From the NCBI GenBank assembly GCA_963422705.1, contig OY730443.1, forward strand, positions 1,798,001 through 1,862,000: a stretch of DNA of 64,000 nt, read 5' to 3'. Below the pieces are notes generated by a model. The model made no database searches and was not told where the DNA came from. It saw only the letters and a program-made list of their open reading frames with translations. A program made the position numbers and the translations under genes. How positions within the stretch are numbered: position 1 is the first letter of the stretch; each line of letters starts with the position of its first letter. Below, one piece after another: positions 33,812 through 43,090 of the stretch. The DNA comes from G963422705 sp963422705. GTDB lineage: Bacteria > Poribacteria > WGA-4E > WGA-3G.

Positions 33812-34432
33812 ATGATGAATTTTCGCACGCTTTTACAATTCGCAAATCTTCTAACGCTTTTACGGCTCTTTCTTGTCCCACCGTTGATGCTCTGTTTTCG
33901 AGCAAATCAGATACTGCCCGCGCTCATCATTTTCGCATTTGCCGCAGCGACGGATCATCTTGATGGAAGAATTGCCCGAAAACAAGGGGTAACCGAATTC
34001 GGGAAATTTATGGACCCGCTCGCCGATAAGCTGTTAATCGCTGCGGCGTTAATCTGTTTGACCCGGTTCAAAGACGTTGAAGGGGGACTCCTCCCCGCAT
34101 GGATGGTAGTCACCATCATCGGACGGGAGTTTGTTGTGACAGGGCTACGCGTTATCTTTGTGACGAAGTACAGGCAGGTGGTACCAGCCGATAAATTCGG
34201 AAAATACAAAATGCTCTCTCAGCTGGTTGTTATCTTAATTAGCTTAGCCTTACTGGCGTTCATGAGTGATTCCGCCCGGGTGACTCACCCACGCGGCCCC
34301 ATCTATTTTATGATGTATATTCCGCTGGTATTAACTGTCGCATCGGGGCTAGAATTCATCGTTGGAAATCGAAAATTCTTATACGATTTGATGCAATCCA
34401 CAGACACATATGACTCAGGAACCGATGTATAA
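33812..34432 (+). CDS. pgsA: CDP-diacylglycerol-glycerol-3-phosphate phosphatidyltransferase
   Basis: A 206-residue integral membrane CDP-alcohol phosphatidyltransferase, making phosphatidylglycerophosphate. The diagnostic motif is complete: DHLDGRIARKQGVTEFGKFM then DPLAD, giving D-x2-D-G-x2-A-R-x8-G-x3-D-x3-D. About five transmembrane helices are visible. The last A of its TAA stop is the first base of the next gene (TAATG), so pgsA and thpR are translationally coupled. Confidence 0.93.
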   Translation: MMNFRTLLQFANLLTLLRLFLVPPLMLCFRANQILPALIIFAFAAATDHLDGRIARKQGVTEFGKFMDPLADKLLIAAALICLTRFKDVEGGLLPAWMVVTIIGREFVVTGLRVIFVTKYRQVVPADKFGKYKMLSQLVVILISLALLAFMSDSARVTHPRGPIYFMMYIPLVLTVASGLEFIVGNRKFLYDLMQSTDTYDSGTDV

Positions 34433-35052
34433 TGAAAGTCAGCGCTGATAAGCACTTCGCATCCTCTTCAGTTATTCGCAGCTTCGTAGCCGTTGAGATA
34501 CCGGGACCGGTTCAGGCGTTAATGGTGCCTATACAGGAAGGGCTTCGACAGGGGCTACAGGCCGCCGGTGGGAAGGCATCCTGGACAAAGCCGGGAAATT
34601 TTCACATCACCCTGAAATTCCTTGGTGATATCCATACGAAAGCGATTGGAGATGTGAGTCATGCGCTTCAGACGGTTGCTGAAACACAATCTCCATTCCA
34701 GATGGAATTGGGAGGCATCGGGGTATTTCCCAATCCGGCGCGCCCCCGGGTGGTATGGTGTGGGTTAAAAACCGGTGCACCCGCGCTGTCCCGATTGGCA
34801 GAATCCGTAGCGGGCAAGCTAACCCGGTTAGGATACCCAAGAGAAAAGCGATTTCATCCACATCTTACAGTTGCGAGGTTAAGAAATCGAATTAACCTAA
34901 AACCGCTTCTGGCACTTTTTCAGAAATATGATACAATTGAGGATGCTGTCCTGACAGCGCGTGAAATTACATTCATGCAGAGCCGGCTGCACCCCAAAGG
35001 CGCAATCTATACCCCATTAAAAACTTTTCATTTTGGGAATATTCACCGGTAG
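34432..35052 (+). CDS. thpR: RNA 2',3'-cyclic phosphodiesterase ThpR (LigT)
   Basis: A 206-residue 2H phosphoesterase. Both HxTx motifs are present: HITLKFLG (about 61-68) and HPHLTVAR (about 139-146). It opens 2',3'-cyclic phosphate at RNA ends. A pgsA-thpR-recA order, usually with cinA between pgsA and thpR, is common in bacteria; cinA is missing here. A link to the RtcB ligase at 52.8 kb, which uses cyclic-phosphate ends, is possible but only inferred. Confidence 0.9.
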   Translation: MKVSADKHFASSSVIRSFVAVEIPGPVQALMVPIQEGLRQGLQAAGGKASWTKPGNFHITLKFLGDIHTKAIGDVSHALQTVAETQSPFQMELGGIGVFPNPARPRVVWCGLKTGAPALSRLAESVAGKLTRLGYPREKRFHPHLTVARLRNRINLKPLLALFQKYDTIEDAVLTAREITFMQSRLHPKGAIYTPLKTFHFGNIHR

Positions 35053-35105
35053 CGTAAATTTTAAATCGCGTCCGTAATAAAAAATCGTAAGGAGAAACTT
35101 TAATC

Positions 35106-36143
35106 ATGTTAGATGAAAAGAGACAGCAAGTGATTGAACAAGCGATTTCGCAAATTGAGCGTGAATTTGGTAAAGGCGCAATTATGCGTCTTGCTGACGA
35201 TGAGGTAGTTCCTGTTGCATCAATTTCGACAGGTGCACTCGCGCTAGATTTGGCGCTTGGTGTCGGCGGTATCCCGCGTGGTAGAATCGTTGAAATCTAT
35301 GGGCACGAAGGCACAGGGAAAACCACTTTGGCACTCCATATTGTCGCGGAAACCCAAAAATTGGGTGGAACCGCAGTCTTTATTGATGTTGAACACGCCC
35401 TCGATACGGCTTACGCCCGGAACATCGGCGTCAACATGGAGCATCTGCTCATCGCTCAACCGGATGCCGGGGAGCAGGCCTTGGAAATTGTGGAAACCCT
35501 GATTCGGAGCGGGGCCATTGACGTCGTGGTTGTTGATTCTGTCGCAGCGTTGACACCGCAGGCAGAAATTGAAGGGGAAATGGGCGATGCACACGTCGGC
35601 TTGTTACCGCGTTTGATGTCTAAAGCCCTCCGGAAACTGTCAGGTGTTACCAACAAATCTCAAACGTGTGTGGTTTTTACGAACCAGATTCGTCAGAAAA
35701 TTGGAGTGATGTTCGGTAATCCGGATACCACGCCCGGCGGCCTCGCCCTGAAATTCCATGCCTCCGTTCGACTGGAAATTCGACGGGCACAGCAAATCAA
35801 AGAGGGGAACGATATCATTGGAAATCGCATCCGGGTCAAAGTTGTCAAAAACAAGGTTGCACCCCCTTTTAAAGAGGCTGAATTTGATATTACCTTCGGT
35901 GAAGGGGTTTCTAAAGAGGGAAATCTGTTGGATATCGCCGTTGAAAAAGAATTTATCGAAAAAAGTGGTTCTTGGTTCTCCTATAATGGGGAAAAGATTG
36001 GACAGGGCAGAAATAACGTCAAAAAATATCTTTTCGAAAATCCCGACGTTGCCGCGGAAATTGAAGCGAAAATCCGAGAAAGTCTTGGCCTGCCCGCACT
36101 CGCTGCCGCCGGCAAGATTCTTGAGGAAGCCAAAGAAGATTAA
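35106..36143 (+). CDS. recA: Recombinase RecA
   Basis: A 345-residue RecA, the ATP-dependent strand-exchange protein of homologous recombination and SOS signalling. Walker A is GHEGTGKTTLA, Walker B VVVDSVAALTP, followed by the DNA-binding loop regions EGEMGDAHVGL and NPDTTPGGLALKFHASVRLEIRR (split over about 205-230). An AAGGAG site lies 8 nt before the ATG. I see no obvious SOS box in the 53-bp gap, so regulation by LexA is unproven. Confidence 0.97.
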   Translation: MLDEKRQQVIEQAISQIEREFGKGAIMRLADDEVVPVASISTGALALDLALGVGGIPRGRIVEIYGHEGTGKTTLALHIVAETQKLGGTAVFIDVEHALDTAYARNIGVNMEHLLIAQPDAGEQALEIVETLIRSGAIDVVVVDSVAALTPQAEIEGEMGDAHVGLLPRLMSKALRKLSGVTNKSQTCVVFTNQIRQKIGVMFGNPDTTPGGLALKFHASVRLEIRRAQQIKEGNDIIGNRIRVKVVKNKVAPPFKEAEFDITFGEGVSKEGNLLDIAVEKEFIEKSGSWFSYNGEKIGQGRNNVKKYLFENPDVAAEIEAKIRESLGLPALAAAGKILEEAKED

Positions 36144-36200
36144 CTACATAGGACGATGGCACCACAAAGATGACTCATCGGTTTCTATAAATACTTTTTG

Positions 36201-36229
36201 TTGACACAATTTTTGATGCATGCTATATT
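36201..36229 (+). promoter_or_regulatory. Promoter of the proteasome operon
   Basis: Consensus TTGACA (36201-36206), an exact 17-bp spacer and TATATT (36224-36229), about 100 bp before the mpa start. A small GTGAG/CTCAC hairpin (36316-36328) lies immediately before the ATG. Confidence 0.7.
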
Positions 36230-36330
36230 TTGATAAACGTGACTGATTTGTATTCCTGCGACGCCGGGCGCCTGACGAACACGATAAGATAATACGCCCC
36301 GCGTCCTCCTAGAAAGTGAGAAACTCACGT

Positions 36331-38142
36331 ATGGCTATCAAAAGCGGAGATTCCCAGGATTCCTTCCTTGATGAACTCGTTGAAGACTCTGAACCGGAAC
36401 AAATGGCATCGGAAGCAGTGCTGTATCATGAGCAGATTCGGGAACTGAAATGGACAATAGAACGGCTCGAAAGTGAGAATGAAACACTCAAAAGCCATAT
36501 ACGAATTGTTAACTCTAAAGATGCTGATGCTAAGCTCTATGAAATGACGCGTGAACTCATGAACGCGCACCGGCGCAATAGGAAGCTTACTGCAACGCTA
36601 CAAGACGCTAAAGAAAAGTTGGAAATCCTCAAGGAAAAAGTTGATGAGCTCAGCGCACCACCTAATAACTATGGCGTTTTTCTCGCATCGAATGAGGATG
36701 ACACTGTCGATGTTGACATCAGCGGTAGAAAATGGCGCGTCCGAGTGGAACCTAGCCTTAAGACGAAAGGAATTGAAGCCGGACAAGAAGTTATTGTCAA
36801 TAGCGGTATGAACGTCATTGGGGTTAAACCCGTTGAAAAGCACGGGGATGTCGTCAAAATTAAAGAACGCATCGCGCCGGAACGGGCCATCGTGAGTCTC
36901 CGCACCGATGAAGAACGCGTCGTCCGCCTCGCATCCACCCTCAAAGATGAGACATTGAAACCCGGTGATAATGTACTTATCGATACACACAGCTTCATGG
37001 TAATAGAGAAACTACCCAAACGGGAAGTGGAAGACTTGCTGCTTGAAGAAGTACCTGATATCGGATATCAAGACATCGGCGGACTTGATAAACAGATAGA
37101 AGCAATCCGCGACGCAATCGAAATGCCGTATCTATACCCCGATGAGTATCGCGAATTTAACCTCGAACCGCCCAAAGGGGTGCTCCTTTATGGACCGCCC
37201 GGCTGTGGGAAGACTTTGATAGCCAGAGCCGTCGCTAGCGGAATCGCTGAACGAGTGCGACAGGAAACCGGCAGAGAGGATGTCCGAAGCTATTTTATTA
37301 ATATTAAGGGGCCTGAACTCCTCAATAAATATGTCGGGGAAACTGAACGCAAAATTCGAGAAGTCTTTCAAAAAGCACGCGACAAATCAAGAGAAGGGTT
37401 TCCGGTTATCATCTTCTTTGATGAAATGGACTCCTTATTTCGCTCTAGGGGCATGGGCATTTCGTCAGATATGGAATCAACCCTAGTGCCACAGTTTCTA
37501 TCCGAAATTGACGGGGTAGAAAATCTACGCGATGTCATTGTTATCGGCGCAAGCAATCGACAAGACTTGCTGGATCCAGCAGTGTTACGCCCAGGCCGAC
37601 TCGATATTAAAATTAAAATTGACAGGCCCACGCTTGAAGGCGCAAAGGACATTTTCTCCATATATCTCACGCCTAAACTCCCCTTCGCCCAAAACGAAAT
37701 TGAAAAATTTGATGGCGATACCGACGCGCTCTTAAAATACTTAATTCAGAAGACTGTTGATGATATGTACGCTACCACCGATGAAAATCGGTTCATTGAG
37801 GTAACCTACGCCCGCGGCGAACGAGAAATGCTCTTCTTCAAGGATTTTGTTAGCGGCGCAATGATTCGAAACATCGTTTCGCGCGCAAAAAAAGCCGCTA
37901 TTAAGCGGTTTATCACCTCTCATGGACAAGAGAAGGGACTGGCACTCGCCGATATGAGCCACGCCATTCGCGAAGAGTACCAAGAGAACGAAGACCTGCC
38001 GAATACGACGAATCCCGATGATTGGGCAAAAATTTCAGGCCGAAAAGGTGAAAAAATCGTCAATATACGGGCACTCATAAATGAACCCGGACGCGACAGT
38101 AAACCGGAGGTGCGAGTCACGCGAAGTGGCACATTCCTCTAA
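36331..38142 (+). CDS. mpa: Proteasome-associated AAA ATPase (Mpa/ARC)
   Basis: A 603-residue ring ATPase that unfolds pupylated proteins and feeds the 20S core. An N-terminal coiled coil (about 30-110, heptad-rich) binds Pup in known members. Tandem OB domains follow (about 112-235), then one AAA module with Walker A GPPGCGKT (288-295) and Walker B IIFFDEMDS (about 361-368), and an arginine-finger region DPAVLRPGRLDIKIK. Mycobacterial Mpa ends in QYL, which docks on the alpha ring; this protein ends GTFL, with Phe at the tyrosine place. The ATG at 36331 is chosen over an in-frame GTG five codons earlier. Confidence 0.93.
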   Translation: MAIKSGDSQDSFLDELVEDSEPEQMASEAVLYHEQIRELKWTIERLESENETLKSHIRIVNSKDADAKLYEMTRELMNAHRRNRKLTATLQDAKEKLEILKEKVDELSAPPNNYGVFLASNEDDTVDVDISGRKWRVRVEPSLKTKGIEAGQEVIVNSGMNVIGVKPVEKHGDVVKIKERIAPERAIVSLRTDEERVVRLASTLKDETLKPGDNVLIDTHSFMVIEKLPKREVEDLLLEEVPDIGYQDIGGLDKQIEAIRDAIEMPYLYPDEYREFNLEPPKGVLLYGPPGCGKTLIARAVASGIAERVRQETGREDVRSYFINIKGPELLNKYVGETERKIREVFQKARDKSREGFPVIIFFDEMDSLFRSRGMGISSDMESTLVPQFLSEIDGVENLRDVIVIGASNRQDLLDPAVLRPGRLDIKIKIDRPTLEGAKDIFSIYLTPKLPFAQNEIEKFDGDTDALLKYLIQKTVDDMYATTDENRFIEVTYARGEREMLFFKDFVSGAMIRNIVSRAKKAAIKRFITSHGQEKGLALADMSHAIREEYQENEDLPNTTNPDDWAKISGRKGEKIVNIRALINEPGRDSKPEVRVTRSGTFL

Positions 38143-38213
38143 AACAGAGATGAACGCTAAATCACGCTTTTTTAACAATACTTTTCGTTGACTCCAGAGT
38201 ACGCTTGCTGATT

Positions 38214-39695
38214 ATGGAAATACCAACAATCATCGGAACAGAGACCGAGTACGGTATCTCGGTTAAAAATGCACGTGAGCAAGACCTCGTTGCCGCCTCT
38301 ACTTTGGTGGTGAACGCTTACAAAACAGAAAGTCTCAGAAACGTTACCTGGGATTATGAACAAGAACGCCCATTGATGGATACTAGGGGGTTTATGGCGG
38401 AAGGTGAGAGTCAACAGCTAACTGATAATACCGTCAACGACATTTTAGTAAACGGCGGACGTTACTACGTTGATCACGCACACCCGGAGTATTGCACACC
38501 CGAATGTACAAACGCCCGCGCTTTGCTACAATACGAAAAGGCCGGCGAATTAATTTTGGAAGTCAGTCGCGCGGCAGCCGAAAGACTTTTAATGGATAAC
38601 CAAGAAATTATCATCTACAAGAATAATACAGATTACAAAGGACATAGTTACGGTTCCCATGAAAACTACCTCATGTCCCGAAAACTCCCCTTTGATACCG
38701 TTGTTAACGGGCTTACGCCCTTCCTTGTTACCCGAATTATCATTACCGGGAGTGGTAAAGTCGGGGCTGAAAATGGAACCGATGAAACAGATTACCAGCT
38801 CTCACAACGCGCCGATTTTTTTCAAAAAGAGGTCGGGCTCGGGACTATGATGGACAGGCCGCTCATTAATACCCGTGATGAACCGCATGCCGATGAAAAA
38901 CTTTTTCGCCGATTGCACGTCATCACCGGTGATGCAAACATGGCAGAATGGAGCATCTACCTGAAAATTGGTATCACCGCTATTGTTATGCAATTAATAG
39001 AAAAGGACGTTGTCGGAGAACAATTCAGGTTGAAAAATCCTGTTGCTGCCATAAAAAGTATCTCTCGCGATTTGTCATGTAAAAACCAGGTTGAACTGTT
39101 AACCGGTGAGAAATGGAGCCCGATTGAAATTCAACGTGCCTACCTCGCACTCGCGCAGAAACATCTGTCGGTAGAAGAACGAACACCTGTCGTTCAAGAT
39201 GTACTCGAAAAATGGGAATACGTGCTGGATAACTTAGAACTCCACCCGAGTCGACTCAGTGGACATCTCGACTGGATTATAAAAAAGAAATTAATTGACG
39301 CATATCAGAAGCGGCACGGTCTCAAATCGACAGCCGCACAGCTCCGAATGCTTGATTTGCAGTATCATGATATTCGTCCTAGTAAAGGGATTTATCTCAG
39401 ACTGCTTAAAAATGGGCATGTTAAACGGTTACTCGCCCCAGAAGAAATCACGCACGCAATGCACTATCCACCGATAGACACCCGGGCTTACTTTCGGGGT
39501 ACCTGTTTACGAAATTTTCCGAATCAGATTCACAGCGCCAGTTGGAACTCAATGGTTTTTAAAGCCGAAAAAGGATTGGAGAAAATCATGATGGAACGCC
39601 CGCATTTTGGCACGCAAGAGATTGTCGGGGAATTGCTGCGCACCTGTACAGCAGATGAACTTGTTCAGAAAATCAGAGTAACTGACTCAAAATAG
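38214..39695 (+). CDS. dop: Deamidase/depupylase Dop
   Basis: A 493-residue Dop, which converts the C-terminal Gln of Pup to Glu and also removes Pup from substrates. Related to glutamine synthetase through the N-terminal GTETEYGI Mg/ATP motif. It is told from PafA by the Dop-loop region WDYEQERPLMDTRGF and by YVDHAHPEYCTPEC, whose aspartate is the catalytic one in known Dops; GSHENYLMSR, NTRDEPHAD and GDANMAEWS also match Dop. The ATG at 38214 precedes the conserved start MEIPTIIGTE. No strong ribosome site is visible. pup starts 59 nt after it. Confidence 0.93.
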   Translation: MEIPTIIGTETEYGISVKNAREQDLVAASTLVVNAYKTESLRNVTWDYEQERPLMDTRGFMAEGESQQLTDNTVNDILVNGGRYYVDHAHPEYCTPECTNARALLQYEKAGELILEVSRAAAERLLMDNQEIIIYKNNTDYKGHSYGSHENYLMSRKLPFDTVVNGLTPFLVTRIIITGSGKVGAENGTDETDYQLSQRADFFQKEVGLGTMMDRPLINTRDEPHADEKLFRRLHVITGDANMAEWSIYLKIGITAIVMQLIEKDVVGEQFRLKNPVAAIKSISRDLSCKNQVELLTGEKWSPIEIQRAYLALAQKHLSVEERTPVVQDVLEKWEYVLDNLELHPSRLSGHLDWIIKKKLIDAYQKRHGLKSTAAQLRMLDLQYHDIRPSKGIYLRLLKNGHVKRLLAPEEITHAMHYPPIDTRAYFRGTCLRNFPNQIHSASWNSMVFKAEKGLEKIMMERPHFGTQEIVGELLRTCTADELVQKIRVTDSK

Positions 39696-39754
39696 GTACG
39701 ATTTAACACGCCGGGCGCGTCATATCGCGCCGATTCTGAAAAAAGGGGAACACA

Positions 39755-39952
39755 ATGTCAGCCGAAAAAAAGCAGGAACACCAAGGGCAATACGTGGATG
39801 AGAATGAAGACATCCAGCTCGCACCTGAAAATCAAGAGATGGACGCGGAATTTGCTGAAGACTTAGACGCCCTTCTCGACGAAATTGATGAGATTTTGGA
39901 AGAAGACTCCGAGGAATTTGTTGAAAACTATATACAACGGGGAGGGCAGTAG
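39755..39952 (+). CDS. pup: Prokaryotic ubiquitin-like protein Pup
   Basis: A 65-residue, strongly acidic, probably disordered protein modifier. The C-terminus EFVENYIQRGGQ carries the diagnostic GGQ ending, so Dop must deamidate it to GGE before PafA can join it to lysines. The middle helix DLDALLDEIDEIL matches the part of Pup that pairs with the Mpa coiled coil. It ends two bases before the GTG of prcB, indicating tight coupling. Confidence 0.95.
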   Translation: MSAEKKQEHQGQYVDENEDIQLAPENQEMDAEFAEDLDALLDEIDEILEEDSEEFVENYIQRGGQ

Positions 39953-39954
39953 GA

Positions 39955-40785
39955 GTGCTTGAACTCGAGGATTATGGCACCTCAGGTTTCTTCGAACTTC
40001 TCAAACGCCGATACCCGGAATTGATAACGCATATGACGGGGTACATAACAGAACCGGGAACGCATTCCGATAGAACGCCGAGGCTGGGGCACGCCGTTGA
40101 AACACCGCACTGGTATGAAGGTACAACCGTCCTCGCCGTTGTCTATGAGGACGGTGTGCTTATCGCCGGAGACAGGCAAGCTACAGACGGCTATCAGGTC
40201 GGGGAACGACGAATTCAAAAGGTTTATCAAATTGACCGGCACACGGCTATTGCTGTTGCCGGGGCAGCCGCCCCTTGTATTGAGATGGCTAAACTTTTTC
40301 AAATTGAAGTCGAATTTTATGAAAAAACTGAAGGTGTAAGCCTTAGCCTTGAAGGACAGGCGAATTTTTTATCACATCTCGTTCGCTCAAATCTCAACCT
40401 CGCACTGCAAGGATTAATCGTTTTGCCACTCTTTGCAGGCTATGATGTGAAGCAGCGCCGTGGACGCATTTTCAAATATGACGCTATCGGCGGACGGTAT
40501 GAAGAGAGTGAGTATTACGCTATCGGTTCCGGCGGAAAAGATGCTCGTACCACGCTAAAAAAACGGTACCAGCCACGCATGCCTAAAGCAGCATCGCTGC
40601 AGATTGTCGCTGAAGCACTTTGGGATGCAGCCGATGAAGATATCGCTACAGGTGGGCCTGACCTCGTCCGTAAAATCTTCCCTACCCTGAACATGATTAC
40701 GGAAGACGGATTCTCTGAAATTCCTGAGGAAACCGTTGAAACGTTGTATGAGACGTTAATCTCGCGTCTAAAACAATCGGTATAG
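39955..40785 (+). CDS. prcB: 20S proteasome beta subunit PrcB
   Basis: A 276-residue N-terminal nucleophile hydrolase forming the catalytic beta rings. A 56-residue propeptide ends in WYEG just before TTVLAVVYEDGVLIAGDR, so autocleavage should expose T57 as the catalytic residue. The Asp of AGDRQAT and the Lys of RIQKVYQI complete the active site, and GSGGKDA is the later conserved glycine motif. Start GTG, two nt after the pup stop. The size excludes HslV, which is about 175 residues. Confidence 0.95.
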   Translation: MLELEDYGTSGFFELLKRRYPELITHMTGYITEPGTHSDRTPRLGHAVETPHWYEGTTVLAVVYEDGVLIAGDRQATDGYQVGERRIQKVYQIDRHTAIAVAGAAAPCIEMAKLFQIEVEFYEKTEGVSLSLEGQANFLSHLVRSNLNLALQGLIVLPLFAGYDVKQRRGRIFKYDAIGGRYEESEYYAIGSGGKDARTTLKKRYQPRMPKAASLQIVAEALWDAADEDIATGGPDLVRKIFPTLNMITEDGFSEIPEETVETLYETLISRLKQSV

Positions 40786-40833
40786 ACGCATTTTATCTTG
40801 CTTGCCTTGAAACCAGAACATGAAAGGAATTGA

Positions 40834-41559
40834 ATGTCCACACCTTATTATGTCTCCCCTGAACAAATCCGACAAGACAAAGAGGACTTTGTCCGAAGAG
40901 GCATTGAACAGGCAAAAGAGGTTGTCGTTTTAGAATATGAAAATGGCCTGTTGATGGTAGCCGAAAACCCACGCAAATCTATCTTTAAGATTTCTGAAAT
41001 TTATGACCGCATCGCCCTCGCAGCCGCCGGACGCATCGCCGAATACGAGGCACTTCGCGTCGCAGGAATCCGGGAAGCCGAAATTAAAGGGTTTCGATAC
41101 TATCGCGATGATGTTACCGCAAAATGGTTGACAAACCTCTATTCACAGCACATGGGCGCTATCGCACAAGCCTGGGACGCAAAACCGCTGGAGATTGAAC
41201 TTCTCGTTTGTGAAGTTGATAGCGCAGATAATTCAAACAGCTCTAGCAAATCCGAGAATCACATTTATCATATTGACTATGATGGCATTTATTGGGAAAA
41301 AGAAAAATATGCAGTGATTGGGGGACGCGCCGCTGAAATCACCGAACTTTTGAAGCAAAACTACGCCGACAATTTAAACATGAACGACGCAATGCAACTC
41401 GTAACCCAGACTTTTAAGACAATCGAAGCAGAAACGGGACCCGATTATCAAATCGATGCCGATACAATTGAGGTAGCATGCCTCGCCCGGGGGGCGGAAC
41501 GCCGCAAATTCCAACGGCTCTCTACAGACGACATCGCGGAATTACTCCACGCATCATGA
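40834..41559 (+). CDS. prcA: 20S proteasome alpha subunit PrcA
   Basis: A 241-residue alpha-type subunit making the outer gating rings. The N-terminal segment YYVSPEQIRQDKEDFVRRGI is the gate and H0 helix; ENPRKSIFKISEIYDRIALAAAGRIAEYE is the core alpha pattern. It lacks the catalytic threonine, as expected. It lies 48 nt after prcB. Its stop overlaps the first possible ATG of pafA (ATGA). Confidence 0.93.
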   Translation: MSTPYYVSPEQIRQDKEDFVRRGIEQAKEVVVLEYENGLLMVAENPRKSIFKISEIYDRIALAAAGRIAEYEALRVAGIREAEIKGFRYYRDDVTAKWLTNLYSQHMGAIAQAWDAKPLEIELLVCEVDSADNSNSSSKSENHIYHIDYDGIYWEKEKYAVIGGRAAEITELLKQNYADNLNMNDAMQLVTQTFKTIEAETGPDYQIDADTIEVACLARGAERRKFQRLSTDDIAELLHAS

Positions 41560-41585
41560 ACCCATCATTTGAGGGGAAATTGCCC

Positions 41586-42989
41586 ATGAAACGCAGAATT
41601 TATGGACTCGAAACCGAATTCGGAATCATATGGACACCCGAACGCCCTAACGGAAAGTCCCTCACTGTACAAAATACCGTCATGTACCTCTTCCGCGAAA
41701 TCGTCGCCGGGCGAATGTATCCAGATGTCTTTCTCGAAAACGGCGCCCGTTTTTATCAAGACATCGGATGCCATCCGGAATACGCAACACCTGAATGCGA
41801 TGATGTCGCCGAACTCGTAGCACATGATAAAGCCGGAGAACGAATTATCACCAGGCTCGCTAGCACCGCCGAAAAACGTATGCGAAACGACGGATTCCGA
41901 GGAAAAATCTCCATCTTTAAAAATAACTTGGATAGCTCCGGCAATTCATATGGATGCCACGAAAATTATTTGATGGAACGACACGTCCACTTCCGACAAT
42001 TGGCCGCGCAGCTCATACCCTTCTTTGTCACACGACAGGTGTTCGCAGGGGCAGGCAGAATCAAACCTAGCAAAAACGGAAATCAGAAATTCCACCTACA
42101 CCACAACCAACTCCCTGACAAAGGGCTCTACGCCATATCCCAACGCGCTGAATACATACGTGAAGAAATTTCTATCGGTACAACAACCGCACGCGGAATT
42201 ATAAATACACGCGATGAACCACACGCCGATAGAGAGAAATATAGACGATTGCACGTTATCGTTGGAGATTCAAATATGTCCGAATTCTCAACTTTTTTGA
42301 AGGTAGGAACAACAGGCATCGTTCTCCGCATGATTGAAGATAACTTCATTCAACAACGCTTTAAACTCCTTAAACCCGTGCAAGCCATCAGACAAATCTC
42401 TGATGATACCACCTGTACACAACAGATTGAACTCGAAAATGGGAAGCGAGTTACCGCCGTTGAACTACAGTGGCAATATTTGGAATGCGCAAAACGATAC
42501 CTCGAACAAGCTGAATCCGACCTGGCCACCGAGCAGGTAATGGTACGATGGGAGTATGTGCTCACATGCTTGAAAAAGAATCCGATGCAGCTCAACCGTG
42601 AACTCGATTGGGTGATTAAGTGGAAATGGCTACAGACATATCTCGCGAAACGTTCACTCAATTGGAACTCACCTGAAGTCAGGCTCCTTGACCTGAAATA
42701 TCACAGTGTCCGCCCAGAGGCAAGCCTCTATTATGCACTTAACGAACGCGAGGAAGTCGAACGCATCGTTGACGCAGAACAGATCCGGCACGCAGAGCAT
42801 AACCCACCAGAACGGACTCGTGCCAAATTTCGAGGCAAGTTTATCAAGAAGGTTAACCAAGGTAAGGTAATTGGCGGCGTCAATTGGAGCTACATCCAAC
42901 TTTATGAACCGTACCAAATTCTATACCTCTCTAACGACCCATTTAAACCCGAATTTGATGAGGCGAGCCGCGCAATTTATTCAATTTAA
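41586..42989 (+). CDS. pafA: Pup-protein ligase PafA
   Basis: A 467-residue Pup ligase forming an isopeptide bond between deamidated Pup and substrate lysines. It starts RRIYGLETEFGI, has FYQDIGCHPEYATPEC with the catalytic aspartate, GCHENYLMERH, NTRDEPHAD and GDSNMSEFSTFLKVG. It lacks the Dop loop, which separates it from the paralog at 38.2 kb. I chose the ATG at 41586 because homologs start there and a GAGGGGA site lies upstream; an ATG at 41556 overlapping the prcA stop is the alternative. It is the last gene of the operon. Confidence 0.93.
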   Translation: MKRRIYGLETEFGIIWTPERPNGKSLTVQNTVMYLFREIVAGRMYPDVFLENGARFYQDIGCHPEYATPECDDVAELVAHDKAGERIITRLASTAEKRMRNDGFRGKISIFKNNLDSSGNSYGCHENYLMERHVHFRQLAAQLIPFFVTRQVFAGAGRIKPSKNGNQKFHLHHNQLPDKGLYAISQRAEYIREEISIGTTTARGIINTRDEPHADREKYRRLHVIVGDSNMSEFSTFLKVGTTGIVLRMIEDNFIQQRFKLLKPVQAIRQISDDTTCTQQIELENGKRVTAVELQWQYLECAKRYLEQAESDLATEQVMVRWEYVLTCLKKNPMQLNRELDWVIKWKWLQTYLAKRSLNWNSPEVRLLDLKYHSVRPEASLYYALNEREEVERIVDAEQIRHAEHNPPERTRAKFRGKFIKKVNQGKVIGGVNWSYIQLYEPYQILYLSNDPFKPEFDEASRAIYSI

Positions 42990-43009
42990 TTTAATTAACG
43001 TTTTCTTCG

Positions 43010-43030
43010 GTAGCCCCGGTTTTCAACCGG
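43010..43030 (+). repeat. GTAG-headed palindrome, class D
   Basis: GTAG at 43010-43013, CC, then CCGGTT-TTC-AACCGG (43016-43030), in the gap between pafA and ppdK. No T-run follows, so it is not a good terminator. Confidence 0.6.
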
Positions 43031-43090
43031 ACACCCGCTATACATCTACCCAAACCAGACGGTTTTTTAACAAAACCAGGAGGTTTTTTT

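Noticed and set aside
39955..40785. prcB as HslV
   Set aside because: It has a long propeptide, is over 270 residues and is flanked by pup, prcA, mpa, dop and pafA; HslU is absent.
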